Shown here: positions 52,488 to 62,297 of the stretch, in pieces | Layout: every line of letters begins with the position of its first letter | Numbering within the stretch: position 1 is the stretch's first letter | NCBI GenBank assembly: GCA_927443345.1 | Contig: CAKMKJ010000027.1 | Location: 1 to 62,591, forward strand | Source of the DNA: an uncultured Anaerolineaceae bacterium | GTDB taxonomy: Bacteria; Chloroflexota; Anaerolineae; Anaerolineales; Anaerolineaceae | Length of the DNA: 62,591 nucleotides | Direction of reading: 5' to 3' | The notes under the pieces: model-generated | What the model was told of the DNA's origin: nothing | Databases searched by the model: none | The model's input: the letters and a program-made list of their open reading frames with translations, nothing else | Translations under genes and position numbers: made by a program

Positions 52488-55400
52488 TTACTTCACCTCC
52501 ATCAAGACTGCCCGCACCAGCACCCTGCGCTCATACTCACCGCTGTCTTCATCATACCCTTGACAGGTGACAAGCGTCAGCCAGGCCTTCTCTTGATGCT
52601 TCATCATCGCTTTGACGTTCTCGGGTTTGACGCTGAACACCTCGCGTACTTCGTAGACATACGCCTGCCCCCAGGCGTGGAGGATCACCTGATCGCCGTA
52701 TTTCAGTTTATCCAAACCGTAGAATGGACCCGGTTGATTGAGTGCGTCCCACACATGCGCGGTAAGCACTGAGTTACCCTTATATCCAAGCTGAGCGCTG
52801 CCCTCAAGCCACCCGATCTGGCTGCCCAGCCAGGTGACATCCCAATTGTCATTTTCTTTCGGTACACCGATAATCGCGGTTTCAAGTGCCAAAGCTGGCA
52901 CATCAAGCCACTCCTCCCCAAGATCAGTGTAGGCAAACTGTTGTGGTTCTAGTTGTGTTATTACTCCTTGCCGAAAACCCGTAACTGGGATGAGCGGCAT
53001 ACTACTTGTAAAGTTATTATTCGTGGCGGATGGTGTATTAATTCCATTGCCTGGGTCAAATCCATTGTCAGATGTATTTCCGCCTGAATCAGGGTCACCC
53101 GTGCCACCATTGGTAGAGATCGAGAATGTAATTACGGAATCGGCCCCATCGTTTAAAGGGGTGCCGGCTAAATCCCTGATGGTGTGCGCGCCGCAGATAA
53201 TCAGACGGTAGGTTCCTTTTGGCAGGTTTACACCGTAGTTTATTGAGAGATCTGCTGTAAAAGAAGCTGATTCATACTGGATGCTATTAATAGTAACGCG
53301 TTTGTCATCTGCTTTGGTTGTTTCACAAGTTGACGTATCAAAGGTTTGATTGGCCCCCCATTCAAGCAAACGGTAATTTAGCGGGTTATTCGCGGCGTCA
53401 TCGGTGCCATCGTGCAGCACATCCTTGCTAAATTGAACGAATAAGTGATTGAGACTTTCGTTAAGGGTTTGATTGTCATGAGGCGTGAGGGTTTCGTCAT
53501 TTACAACCGTTGGTGCGGCGAAACCATCTGGTGACATCCTCGTTGAAAAAGTGAAAGAGTAATCCTTGCTCATGAAATCAGGTGGATCAGCTTCATCCAG
53601 ATCGTTTATTTTTTCCGCCTTTATGTTGCCCGTGCATGTGTCAGCGTACTTGAAATCCAGATTTGTACTTATTGTGAACTTAATTGGTCGTCCCTCGGTC
53701 TGGAATGAATAAACACCACCCTTAATACAAGAAACATCGACCCAACCTGTTTGAAGATTAACCGGTTCAGAAAAAGTAATATTGAATCTATTATCGACAG
53801 CAACATCGGTTGCATTATTTGGTGGAAAAATCTCAACGACGGTTGGAGGTTGATCGGTTGGCGGCGCGGTAGAAAAAGATATAAAAAAATTTTCATCCAT
53901 CTCGTCAGGTGGGTCTTTGCTATCTTGGTCGTGAATCTGCGAAGCAAAAAGGGTCAACAAACAGCTTTCATTATTTGCAAAATTCACATCCGGTTTAACC
54001 ACCTTGGTCTGGGAGGTTCCACTGGCAACAAATGTATGTTCTCCACTGAGAGAACACTTCAACTCAGCCCACGAATTATCAACCACTATATCTTCACTGA
54101 ACTCAACACGGATTTCACTATCTACTGCTACATTGGTCGCACCATCGGTTGGCAGAATCTTGGTAACGTTTGGCGCGGCATCACGGTTTTCGACTGTTTT
54201 AAAATTGATGATTTGGTCCAGAAGCATGGCATCTGGAGGGTCCGTTAGGTCAAGATCGGTAACATATAGTGCTGTAATGGTCATTGAACAATTATCATCA
54301 GAAACGAATTTATGGTCTGGTTTAACGAGAAATGTGGATGGACCTCCAGATAAAACAAAAGTATATTCTTCTCCGCTTGAGCAGGTTATTGTTAATGCTC
54401 TCGAATCAATAGCAACTGGTTCGTTAAATGTGAGTTCAATGGTCTGATCCAAAGGTACAGAATCGGTGTCATTTGAGGGGATTGAAGATTGTAAAAAAGG
54501 GGCTGTGTCTGGATTTGTGAGGGTTGAAAAGGCCACCGAAAAATCTGAGGGCATGTTGTCTGGAGGATCATCCAAATCAAGGTCAGACACTTTTTGGGCG
54601 ATAATGGTCAATGTGCAGTTTTCATCATAATGGTATTGATTTTGAGGAGTTAAAGTAAAAGTTTCTGACCCACCTGAAACATCCGCCATATGGAGCCCAC
54701 TTGAAGTGCAACTAATCAAAAACCAACCAGGGGTAACGGCTACCGGCTCTGAAAATTGGACACTTAAAAGGCTGTCCAACGAAACTGCAATTGCGTTGTT
54801 AGCTGGGGACAAATTTGAGATGATTGGTGCGTCATCTGGTAAGGGGAGGGCAGAAAAACTGAAGGAATATTCTTTATCCAATAGATCAGGTGGGTCTGCA
54901 GCGTCTTGATCAGACACCTTTTCTGAAAAAATGGTGATGCTGCAAATATCACCGTTAATAAAATCCAGATTAGGGTCCACTGAAAAAATTATCGGCCCAC
55001 CGCTTACCGAAAAGTTATGCTGCTTGCTAACCGAACAGGATAATGAAAGCCACCCCTCTGACAGATTAACTGGCTCTGAAAATGTAAGTGACAGGTTGGC
55101 GTCAAGTTGCACATTAACAGATGTATCTGCGGGTGTGTTGGTCACAAGGGTCGGAGCGTTATCAACGCCATTTGGGATGAGTGAAAAATCATCCACTGCC
55201 AGACCATCATTTTTTCCGAGGGCATCATTGTGGTCTCTCCACCTGATCCAGAATGTCTCACCAGGCGCGATGGTCAAACCGGTAATTGTGAATAGTTTAT
55301 CTACCCTATGTCGCGGGAGGTTGCCGTCTTTATTTCCAATTTGATCTTGAAAGGGAGTCTCGAATGTAAGTTCATCGTAGATTTTCCAAACACCGTTACC

Positions 55401-55874
55401 TATGGTGGTAGCATTTGTGCTTAGTTCAAAAATGATCTTGTCGATGCGGCCTGTCCTCGCAAGTCGCCATTCTTCGCCGGTATATTTTATGGTCAGCGAT
55501 TTCATTACTCCCCCGGTATGGTTGGTGAATGATGCACCAAAGGTGGGCACCAGATTGCTGTCTTGAATACCTCCAAGCGCCCGATCTGTTGAGCCGGTTG
55601 ATCCAAAACTGTAGGTATCACCACTGCCGGAATTTCCGGTGCTTGCAAGATACCTGTTATTCGCATTAGAGCCTGACTCAGATAATACCCAACCAACCGG
55701 AAGTGAGTCTGAATCTGTGGTATTTGAAAGAGAATCAAAATTCTGTAAGTATGGCGTTCCCAGAGCAGACAATATAATGGTACTATCTGCTTTAGCCGTC
55801 GAATGATCCAAAACACCCGCTGTCATGCAAATTGCCAAAAATAACAGGATTACTCTCCATAGACCTGATCTCAT
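52488..55874 (-). CDS. Secreted Ig-repeat protein fused to a sortase domain
   Basis: Read from the start at 55874 (backed by ggaggg), this 1128-residue protein has a signal peptide (about 1-30), an N-terminal beta-sandwich-like region (about 35-235, with GDTYSFGSTGSTDRALGG), five Ig-like repeats of about 105-110 residues (237-779), a sixth diverged one (784-920), a Gly/Asn-rich linker, an IPVTGF motif (962-967) and a sortase domain. The sortase triad is present: His1040 (LTAHVW), Cys1104 (TLVTCQG) and Arg1117 (YERRVLVRA). Sortases join proteins to the cell wall or to each other at (L/I)PxTG. The Ig part could display the enzyme or be its substrate. No sortase-substrate gene is adjacent. Confidence 0.88.
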   Translation of the reverse strand: MRSGLWRVILLFLAICMTAGVLDHSTAKADSTIILSALGTPYLQNFDSLSNTTDSDSLPVGWVLSESGSNANNRYLASTGNSGSGDTYSFGSTGSTDRALGGIQDSNLVPTFGASFTNHTGGVMKSLTIKYTGEEWRLARTGRIDKIIFELSTNATTIGNGVWKIYDELTFETPFQDQIGNKDGNLPRHRVDKLFTITGLTIAPGETFWIRWRDHNDALGKNDGLAVDDFSLIPNGVDNAPTLVTNTPADTSVNVQLDANLSLTFSEPVNLSEGWLSLSCSVSKQHNFSVSGGPIIFSVDPNLDFINGDICSITIFSEKVSDQDAADPPDLLDKEYSFSFSALPLPDDAPIISNLSPANNAIAVSLDSLLSVQFSEPVAVTPGWFLISCTSSGLHMADVSGGSETFTLTPQNQYHYDENCTLTIIAQKVSDLDLDDPPDNMPSDFSVAFSTLTNPDTAPFLQSSIPSNDTDSVPLDQTIELTFNEPVAIDSRALTITCSSGEEYTFVLSGGPSTFLVKPDHKFVSDDNCSMTITALYVTDLDLTDPPDAMLLDQIINFKTVENRDAAPNVTKILPTDGATNVAVDSEIRVEFSEDIVVDNSWAELKCSLSGEHTFVASGTSQTKVVKPDVNFANNESCLLTLFASQIHDQDSKDPPDEMDENFFISFSTAPPTDQPPTVVEIFPPNNATDVAVDNRFNITFSEPVNLQTGWVDVSCIKGGVYSFQTEGRPIKFTISTNLDFKYADTCTGNIKAEKINDLDEADPPDFMSKDYSFTFSTRMSPDGFAAPTVVNDETLTPHDNQTLNESLNHLFVQFSKDVLHDGTDDAANNPLNYRLLEWGANQTFDTSTCETTKADDKRVTINSIQYESASFTADLSINYGVNLPKGTYRLIICGAHTIRDLAGTPLNDGADSVITFSISTNGGTGDPDSGGNTSDNGFDPGNGINTPSATNNNFTSSMPLIPVTGFRQGVITQLEPQQFAYTDLGEEWLDVPALALETAIIGVPKENDNWDVTWLGSQIGWLEGSAQLGYKGNSVLTAHVWDALNQPGPFYGLDKLKYGDQVILHAWGQAYVYEVREVFSVKPENVKAMMKHQEKAWLTLVTCQGYDEDSGEYERRVLVRAVLMEVK
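53538..55166 (-). repeat. Five Cys-paired Ig-like repeats inside the sortase fusion
   Basis: Five protein repeats of about 105-110 residues each show the same order: (S/N)EPV or SEDI, W-x-(D/E/S)-(V/L/I)-x-C near residue 45, C near residue 75, D-(Q/L)-D-x3-DPPD near 90, and a final SFSFS-like strand. The two Cys per repeat suggest an intradomain disulfide; the acidic stretch suggests a Ca site. These are inferences from pattern. Confidence 0.8.
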
Positions 55875-56328
55875 TTTCCCTCCATAGAATCCGATATGAG
55901 CAAAAATATAAATCGATCCAACAATCAATAAGAATAATTGAATGATGATTTGATGACGCTAACGATAATTTTCTATTTAACAGTAAGGGGGATAATAATT
56001 ATTGAAGCGCGGCTGTGTGAGTTTGGATGAATTTTTCGCGTAAAAAGAGTATAGCAAAAGGTGATTTAGATTTCTAGGAATATTCGTTCGATTTTTAAAA
56101 GTATATTCAGGGATATTTAGTGATTATTCATATTATGGTGCGTTGTCGGAATTATTCGCGCTATTACTTCCTATTAGAACTTATAGGAGATGATATACAC
56201 AATGATAATAGGGGTTCCGGTACGGATTATTCTTACCCGAACCTTATCAAAATCATTTTGCCTAACTTTTTCAGTATTTCGTCCTTTTTGTGGCTTTCAA
56301 CTAATAAACAGCGTTATACTCGGTATAT
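55875..56328. other. AT-rich gap before the ECF operon
   Basis: This 454-base gap has no gene I can support; one 73-codon open frame at 56120-56341 has no recognisable product and overlaps the ecfA start. A TATACT near 56316, six to eight bases before the ecfA ATG, is the only likely signal. No riboswitch is recognised. Confidence 0.5.
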
Positions 56329-58068
56329 ATGCCGCCCTTAATCCAATTTGACCGCGTCACCTATCGCCACCCCGGCAGCACAGAGACCACTCCGCCGGCG
56401 CTCAACGACATCACCCTCACCATCAACCGCGGTGAGTGGGTCGCCCTGCTCGGTGCCAACGGCTCGGGCAAGACCACCCTGGCGCGCCATTGCAACGCCC
56501 TGGTTCTGCCCACAACCGGCAAGGTTCTCATAGACGGCAAAGATACTTCCACTGAAAAACTTCTGCCGCAGATCCGCTCGCAGGTTGGCATGGTCTTTCA
56601 GAACCCTGAAGACCAGATGGTCGCCACCCTCATTCAAGAAGACACCGCCTTCGGGCCTGAGAACCTGGGCATCCCCTCCGCGGAAATTCGTGCGCGCGTC
56701 ACCTCATCGCTCGACACCGTCGAAATGAGCCAGTATGCACACCGTCCGCCACACTTGCTCTCAGCCGGACAAATGCAGCGCGTCGCCCTCGCCGGTGTTT
56801 TGGCCATGCAGCCCGAATGCATCATCTTCGACGAATCCACTGCCATGCTAGACCCCCGCGGGCGCATGGAAGTGATGGATCAGATGCGCCAACTTCACGA
56901 CAAGGGCTTCACTGTGATCTTCATCACCCATTTTATGGAAGAAGCTGCGCGCGCCGACCGCGCCGTTGTGCTCAATAATGGTATGTTATCTTTTGACGGC
57001 AGCCCTGCTGACCTCTTTGCCGACATTCCTCTGCTCACCAGGTGCGGGCTTGAACAGCCTCTTACTTTGCAGATCATGATTGCCATCCGCACGCTCAACC
57101 CCGCCCTCGCCCACCTTTCGGATAATTTTGAACAGGCCGTCCGCGACATTCCACTCTATTCGGGCGAATTCTATGTGGCCGAACCTGCGAGACGCAGCAA
57201 CGGCGCTGAAGCACTTATCTCGATTGAGCACCTCGATCACACCTACCTACCCAACACTCCTCTGGCTCAACGCGCGCTTGAAGACGTCTCGCTGACGGTT
57301 ACCGCCGGTAAGGCACACGGATTTGTAGGCGCAACTGGTTCGGGCAAATCCACCCTGCTTCAGCACCTCAACGGACTTTACCGCCCACAAAGCGGAACCA
57401 TCCGCGTGGGGCCTTATAACTTCTCAGATGACGCGTTGGATGTAAAAGCCCTGCGCAGGTTTGCCGGCCTTGTCTTTCAAAACCCCGAGATTTACTTCTT
57501 TGAGCAATACGTCGGTGACGAAATTGCCTACGGCCCCAAGCTGCTTTACGGGCGCGATGGTCTAAAAGAACGCGTCAAGAACGCCATGGCCCTCGTTGGC
57601 CTGGATTTTGAGACCTTCAAAGACCGTATCACCTTCACCCTCAGCGGCGGAGAAAAGCGTAAGGTGGCCCTGGCCGCCACCCTCGCCATCCAACCTCGCC
57701 TGCTTATTCTCGATGAGCCCACCGCCGGTCTCGACCCGGTCTCGCGTCATAATTTGCACGCCACCCTTAAGAAGTTTAAGGCTAACGGCATTGACCTGAT
57801 TCTCAGTTCGCACAGCATGGGTGACATTACCCAACTCACCCAGAATATGACCATCATGTCTGGTGGACGCTCGCTGCGAACCGGCAACACTGCTGCTCTC
57901 TTCAATGATGCAGATTTGATCAACCAGGCATCACTGGGGCAACCCGCAGTGGTGCGTCTGGCTTCGGCTTTCCGCGCCAAGGGATGGCCGGTGCCAGTCA
58001 GCACTATGTCTAACGGACAACTGCTCGCGGCACTGCGTAAATGCTCGGGAGCCAGCGCGCATGAATGA
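56329..58068 (+). CDS. ecfA: ECF transporter fused double ATPase
   Basis: Two ABC ATPase domains in one 579-residue chain do the work of EcfA1 and EcfA2 in a vitamin or metal importer. First half: Walker A GANGSGKTT, Q-loop VFQNPEDQ, signature LSAGQMQR, Walker B CIIFDESTAMLDP. Second half: GATGSGKST, VFQNPEIYFFEQ, LSGGEKRK, LLILDEPTAGLDP. It overlaps ecfT by eight bases. TATACT near the ATG and no ribosome site suggest leaderless expression. The substrate depends on the S component. Confidence 0.94.
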   Translation: MPPLIQFDRVTYRHPGSTETTPPALNDITLTINRGEWVALLGANGSGKTTLARHCNALVLPTTGKVLIDGKDTSTEKLLPQIRSQVGMVFQNPEDQMVATLIQEDTAFGPENLGIPSAEIRARVTSSLDTVEMSQYAHRPPHLLSAGQMQRVALAGVLAMQPECIIFDESTAMLDPRGRMEVMDQMRQLHDKGFTVIFITHFMEEAARADRAVVLNNGMLSFDGSPADLFADIPLLTRCGLEQPLTLQIMIAIRTLNPALAHLSDNFEQAVRDIPLYSGEFYVAEPARRSNGAEALISIEHLDHTYLPNTPLAQRALEDVSLTVTAGKAHGFVGATGSGKSTLLQHLNGLYRPQSGTIRVGPYNFSDDALDVKALRRFAGLVFQNPEIYFFEQYVGDEIAYGPKLLYGRDGLKERVKNAMALVGLDFETFKDRITFTLSGGEKRKVALAATLAIQPRLLILDEPTAGLDPVSRHNLHATLKKFKANGIDLILSSHSMGDITQLTQNMTIMSGGRSLRTGNTAALFNDADLINQASLGQPAVVRLASAFRAKGWPVPVSTMSNGQLLAALRKCSGASAHE

Positions 58069-58882
58069 GTTTGACTTCCTTTCACGCATCACCCTCGGCC
58101 AATATTTCCCCACGGATTCCGTGATCCACCGCCGCGATCCGCGCGTCAAGATCGCCGGTTTTACGCTTATGATTTTGTTCATCACCTTCTCGACCTCAAA
58201 AATCGGGCTGGCTATCGCTATTCTGACATTGCTCGCGGGTATCATGCTTTCAAAGGTTAAAGTTACTTTTGCCCTCAAAGGATTGCTGCCCCCGTTGCCC
58301 TGGCTGGTGATTATTGCAATCATTCAGGTCTTTTTTATCACCGGCCCCTCTGGAACACCTGCCCTGCTGACTCTCGGCAAGCTCAACATCACCATGGTCG
58401 GGGTCTGGGCGGGCATCATGCTGCTCATCCGCTTCACGGCGTTGATCTTGTGCATCAGCCTGGCTTCTTTCACCATCTCCACCACCGAGATGATCCAGGG
58501 GCTGGGTCTGCTCTTGAAACCGCTCAACAAACTGGGCTTACAAACCAGCGATCTGGTGATGGTGGTGCAGGTCATGCTGCGCTTTATCCCCTTTATGGCG
58601 CAAACGGCAGAACGCATCGCTAAAGCACAGGCCTCACGCGGCGGCAACTGGAGCAATAAAACGCGCAATGTTGTCACGCGCATCAAACAGGTGGTACCGC
58701 TGCTGATTCCCCTCTTTGTGATTAGTCTTCGCCGCGCGGAAAACATGGCTCTCGCCATGGACGCCCGCGCCTACGGCTACATGCCACAGCGCACCAGCTA
58801 TTATGAATTTAGGCTGCGCTGGTCTGACGTCCTCTTCTTCTTTATATGTGCAACGATCTCACTCGCCATTTTTAGCGTGTGA
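58061..58882 (+). CDS. ecfT: ECF transporter transmembrane subunit EcfT
   Basis: EcfT couples the ATPases to a substrate-binding S component. The 273 residues hold about five or six membrane helices and the two cytoplasmic coupling motifs: AQASRGG near 190 and MDARAYGY near 236. It overlaps ecfA by eight bases. The S component gene lies convergent 28 bases downstream. Family and order leave little doubt. Confidence 0.94.
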   Translation: MNEFDFLSRITLGQYFPTDSVIHRRDPRVKIAGFTLMILFITFSTSKIGLAIAILTLLAGIMLSKVKVTFALKGLLPPLPWLVIIAIIQVFFITGPSGTPALLTLGKLNITMVGVWAGIMLLIRFTALILCISLASFTISTTEMIQGLGLLLKPLNKLGLQTSDLVMVVQVMLRFIPFMAQTAERIAKAQASRGGNWSNKTRNVVTRIKQVVPLLIPLFVISLRRAENMALAMDARAYGYMPQRTSYYEFRLRWSDVLFFFICATISLAIFSV

Positions 58883-58910
58883 GGTCGTTGTAATTCGTGA
58901 ACTATGAAGT

Positions 58911-59498
58911 TTAGAGGTCTGCACCTTGCTTTTTGCCGATCTTAATCTGGCGAACCGCAGCCACCACAATCAATGTGATTACCGCTGAAATGCCAGCCTC
59001 GGGCAGGCCGTTGGCAATCGCCACACCCCAAAGCGTCTTCCAGACATTTTCACCCAAGACCGAGATCACCTGATCCGAGGTTCCAAAGACCAGGCCGAGC
59101 ATGCCAAGCACCAGCACGGTATTGGTCAGACTTCCGACGATGCCGCTGACGATCATGCCAACCACGGGCAGTTTCTTCAGTCCCGTCCAGGCCAGCCAGG
59201 CCATCGGTCCGATCAGGATGCGCGGCAGAACCGATAATAGCGGATTGACGAACAACGGGTCAAGGGGGCCAGTTGGGCCAACCGCAGCTTGATACATGCT
59301 GAACAAGCCAAAGATCAAGCCAATGATTGCACCAACGATGGGGCCTTGAAGAATAGCGCCAATGATGGTGGGCACCTGCATGATTGAGAATGAAGCCAGC
59401 CCCCAGGGGATGAACCCCCAGTGGGTGAAGCCCAGGATGACGGTGATGGCGCCCAAGACGCCGGTAACGACAATTTTGCGAGTGCGATTTTGTGCCAT
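58911..59498 (-). CDS. ECF transporter S component
   Basis: The 195-residue protein has six membrane helices, with the S-component signature near the start (WGFIPWGLASFSIMQVPTIIGA-type segment, core SIMQVPTIIGA) and charged ends. S components select the vitamin, for example pantothenate, riboflavin, thiamin or a pyridoxal derivative; this one is not assignable by eye. Its gene converges on ecfT, 28 bases apart, an uncommon order for one transport system, so it may be read from a separate promoter. No riboswitch is evident. Confidence 0.88.
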   Translation of the reverse strand: MAQNRTRKIVVTGVLGAITVILGFTHWGFIPWGLASFSIMQVPTIIGAILQGPIVGAIIGLIFGLFSMYQAAVGPTGPLDPLFVNPLLSVLPRILIGPMAWLAWTGLKKLPVVGMIVSGIVGSLTNTVLVLGMLGLVFGTSDQVISVLGENVWKTLWGVAIANGLPEAGISAVITLIVVAAVRQIKIGKKQGADL

Positions 59499-59541
59499 GA
59501 TAAATCTCCCTGCTCGTCAGAGTGATCGTTAAGAAAGCTGA

Positions 59542-60207
59542 CTAACGAGTTCCCAGATATTTTAGCACACCAATGCCAGAAATTTTCTGGCTAATTTTTG
59601 GATTGCCATAATATTCCACCGCACCGGCGCCAGAGATTGAGACATCCAACGATTCGCTGACCAAAACGGTGGCGCTGCCCACCCCTGAGAGCTTCACCGT
59701 GGCGCGATCAGACTCCAACCGCGAAGCCTTATAACTGCCAGCTCCGCTTAAGCTGATATTCTGCTCGAGACATTTACCGGCCAGATCGATGCTGCCAACA
59801 CCAGACATATCCACTTTTAGTGTATTGACGGTAAGCGTACCATAGGTCATGGTGGCAGGGCCTGAAAGTGAAAGTGTCAATGAATCCGATATGATCGAGG
59901 CAGAGTCAAGGTTGCCAACACCCGAAATGGCGAGAGACTTGATATCTTTTAACGTCAAATGAAAAGTGGCAACACCCTTGTCGATAAAATTGATACCGGT
60001 CCAATCCTTCCAATCAGCGTCATATGTAATTACCAGGATGCCTTCTTTGACCTCGGTGTGAACGCGAGAATAAATTTCAGGGTCGGCCTGGATGGTCAAA
60101 CCCTCGTTCTGGCCCTGGGTGACGATGATCTTGCCAACTGCTTTAAATTGCAACCCGTTGCAACCCGAAACGGGGCGACTTTCTGTGTTGGTGTTTGAGT
60201 TATCCAT
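59542..60207 (-). CDS. DUF2807 (GIN) domain protein
   Basis: The 221 residues form a beta-solenoid with repeated SGxG steps: LAISGVGNLDSA, VDMSGVGSIDLAG, ISLSGAGSYKAS, VKLSGVGSATV and VSISGAGAVEYYG. This is DUF2807, of unknown function. An early Cys (residue 15) is not a lipobox and no signal peptide is seen, so it may be cytoplasmic or use an unrecognised export route. It ends 44 bases before the ECF S component on the same strand. Confidence 0.88.
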   Translation of the reverse strand: MDNSNTNTESRPVSGCNGLQFKAVGKIIVTQGQNEGLTIQADPEIYSRVHTEVKEGILVITYDADWKDWTGINFIDKGVATFHLTLKDIKSLAISGVGNLDSASIISDSLTLSLSGPATMTYGTLTVNTLKVDMSGVGSIDLAGKCLEQNISLSGAGSYKASRLESDRATVKLSGVGSATVLVSESLDVSISGAGAVEYYGNPKISQKISGIGVLKYLGTR

Positions 60208-60351
60208 TGCATGCTCCTCTAATAATTGTATTATTTACAGTATACGCTCCAATCCATTAAAGGGTTCAAAAAATTGCTTGAGCATCGTATCGACACAAGC
60301 GATATGATTTATAATCACATTATCAATAAATTTAACCTCCAAGGAGATCAA

Positions 60352-62160
60352 ATGGCATCCAAAAATCCACCTCATTGGGATCTCACCAATGTCTACCCTT
60401 CTCTCTCTTCACCGCAATACGCCGCGGATTTCAACAAATTACAGAACCTGCTCGCTGAACAGGAAAAGTTCCTGGCCGAGAAAGTCAGCCTGGTAGATGC
60501 TTCTTCTGAAGATGCGCTGATCGCAGAAACCGCATCGGTATTGATTGAGCGCTTCAATCAGATTTTATTGGTTGCTGGCACCCTGCGCTCTTATCTTGAA
60601 TCTTTTATTTCGACGGACTCTTATAATAAAGAAGCCCAGAAAAAGCTATCTGAATATGAACTGGTCGGCGTCAAAACGGATCAGGTTTTCATGCAAGCCC
60701 ACGCCTGGCTGGGTAAAGTGGCTGACAAGCTGCCTGCTGCAATAAAAGCAAATGAAACGGTCAGCGCACATGCATTCTTTGTGAAAGAAGCAGCCGAACA
60801 AAGCAAGTACCTGATGTCTACGGCAGAAGAAACCCTGGCCTCTGAACTCAATTTGAGCGGCGCCAACGGCTGGGAGAAACTGCAAGGCACAGTTACCTCA
60901 CAACTTAGCGTGGATTTTGACCTGGATGGCAAGGTGCAGAAGCTTCCCATGCCCGCCCTGATCAATATGCGCTCTCACCCTGAAGAAGACGTGCGCCGCC
61001 GCGGATATGAAGCCGAGAACCTGGCCTGGCCTACGGTTAAAGAATCTCTGGCCGCTGCCATCAACGGCATCAAGGGAGAAGTCAACACCCTCAACCGCCA
61101 CCGCGGACGCAAAGATGCCCTCCACAGCTCGATTGATACAGCCCGCCTTGATCGCGAAACGCTTGAGACCATGCTTGAGGCCATGCATGATTCCTTCCCC
61201 ATGTTCAGACGATATTTCAAGGCCAAGGCTGCCCGATTTGGCGCAAAAAAATTGCAATGGTGGAACCTCTTTGCGCCCAGTGGTGAATCAAAAACCAACT
61301 TCACATACGATGAAACTAAAAACTTCATTCTGACTCATTTTGAAGGTTTTTCACCCGACCTCAGCAACTTTGCCAAACATGCTTTTGATCACAACTGGAT
61401 TGATGCCGAACAGCGTGACGGCAAACGCGGTGGTGCTTTCTGCATGGATGTGCCGGGTGTTGGAGAGTGCCGCATCTTGTGCAACTTTGACGGCTCACTC
61501 GACCAGGTATCCACGCTGGCGCATGAACTTGGCCACGGTTTTCACAATGATTGCATGGTGAAGGCCGGCAAAACCGAACTTCAGAAGAACACCCCCATGA
61601 CGCTGGCTGAAACTGCCTCGATCATGTGCGAGACCATCGTGACCAGTGCAGCGCTTAAACTGGTTAAGAATCCGCAAGAAGAGCTGGCCATTCTTGAAAC
61701 ACAGTTGATCGGCGACTCACAGGTGATCGTGGATATCTACTCACGCTACCTGTTTGAGAAGGAAGTATTCGAGCGCCGTGAGAAATCCGAGCTAAGCGCG
61801 GACGAGTTGTGCGAGATCATGGAAAACGCTCAAAAAGCCACCTACGGCGACGGCCTGGATGACAAGTACCTGCAACAATGGATGTGGACCTGGAAGCCGC
61901 ATTATTATTCGGCTGAACTCTCCTTCTATAACTATCCGTATGCCTTTGGCTTGCTCTTTGCCACCGGTCTGTATGCAATTTATCAGCAGCGCGGAGAGGC
62001 CTTCGTATCGGACTACAAGAACTTGCTGGCCAGCACCGGCGAGGGCACGGCTGCAGAACTGGCGATGCGCTTCGGCATTGACCTGCGCCAGAAAAGCTTC
62101 TGGCAGGGCAGCCTCAAGGTGATTGAGGATCGGGTTAACCGCTACTGCGAGATAAAGTAG
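60352..62160 (+). CDS. pepF: M3B family oligoendopeptidase F
   Basis: PepF cuts short peptides in the cytoplasm. The zinc motif HELGHGFHND (His-Glu-x2-His near residue 390) is intact and the following Glu-bearing helix (TLAETASIMCET) fits the M3 third ligand. The start at 60352 (MASKNPPHW) is chosen because aaggag lies six bases before it; an earlier in-frame ATG is in the leader and unrelated. This gives 602 residues, normal for PepF. It stands alone. Confidence 0.96.
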   Translation: MASKNPPHWDLTNVYPSLSSPQYAADFNKLQNLLAEQEKFLAEKVSLVDASSEDALIAETASVLIERFNQILLVAGTLRSYLESFISTDSYNKEAQKKLSEYELVGVKTDQVFMQAHAWLGKVADKLPAAIKANETVSAHAFFVKEAAEQSKYLMSTAEETLASELNLSGANGWEKLQGTVTSQLSVDFDLDGKVQKLPMPALINMRSHPEEDVRRRGYEAENLAWPTVKESLAAAINGIKGEVNTLNRHRGRKDALHSSIDTARLDRETLETMLEAMHDSFPMFRRYFKAKAARFGAKKLQWWNLFAPSGESKTNFTYDETKNFILTHFEGFSPDLSNFAKHAFDHNWIDAEQRDGKRGGAFCMDVPGVGECRILCNFDGSLDQVSTLAHELGHGFHNDCMVKAGKTELQKNTPMTLAETASIMCETIVTSAALKLVKNPQEELAILETQLIGDSQVIVDIYSRYLFEKEVFERREKSELSADELCEIMENAQKATYGDGLDDKYLQQWMWTWKPHYYSAELSFYNYPYAFGLLFATGLYAIYQQRGEAFVSDYKNLLASTGEGTAAELAMRFGIDLRQKSFWQGSLKVIEDRVNRYCEIK

Positions 62161-62297
62161 TTCGGAAAAAATTTAACCACGAAATACGCAAAATCTTTAA
62201 AACTACGCGAACAAGACATTTATGGGGGCGGATCATCCCGCAAGGGGACGCAACCACCGCGTGATTCGCCCTGGTTTGTTAATTAGGGGCATGAGGC

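Noticed and set aside
56120-56341. 73-codon open frame before ecfA
   Set aside because: It overlaps the ecfA start, lacks a ribosome site, and the peptide looks like translated AT-rich spacer.
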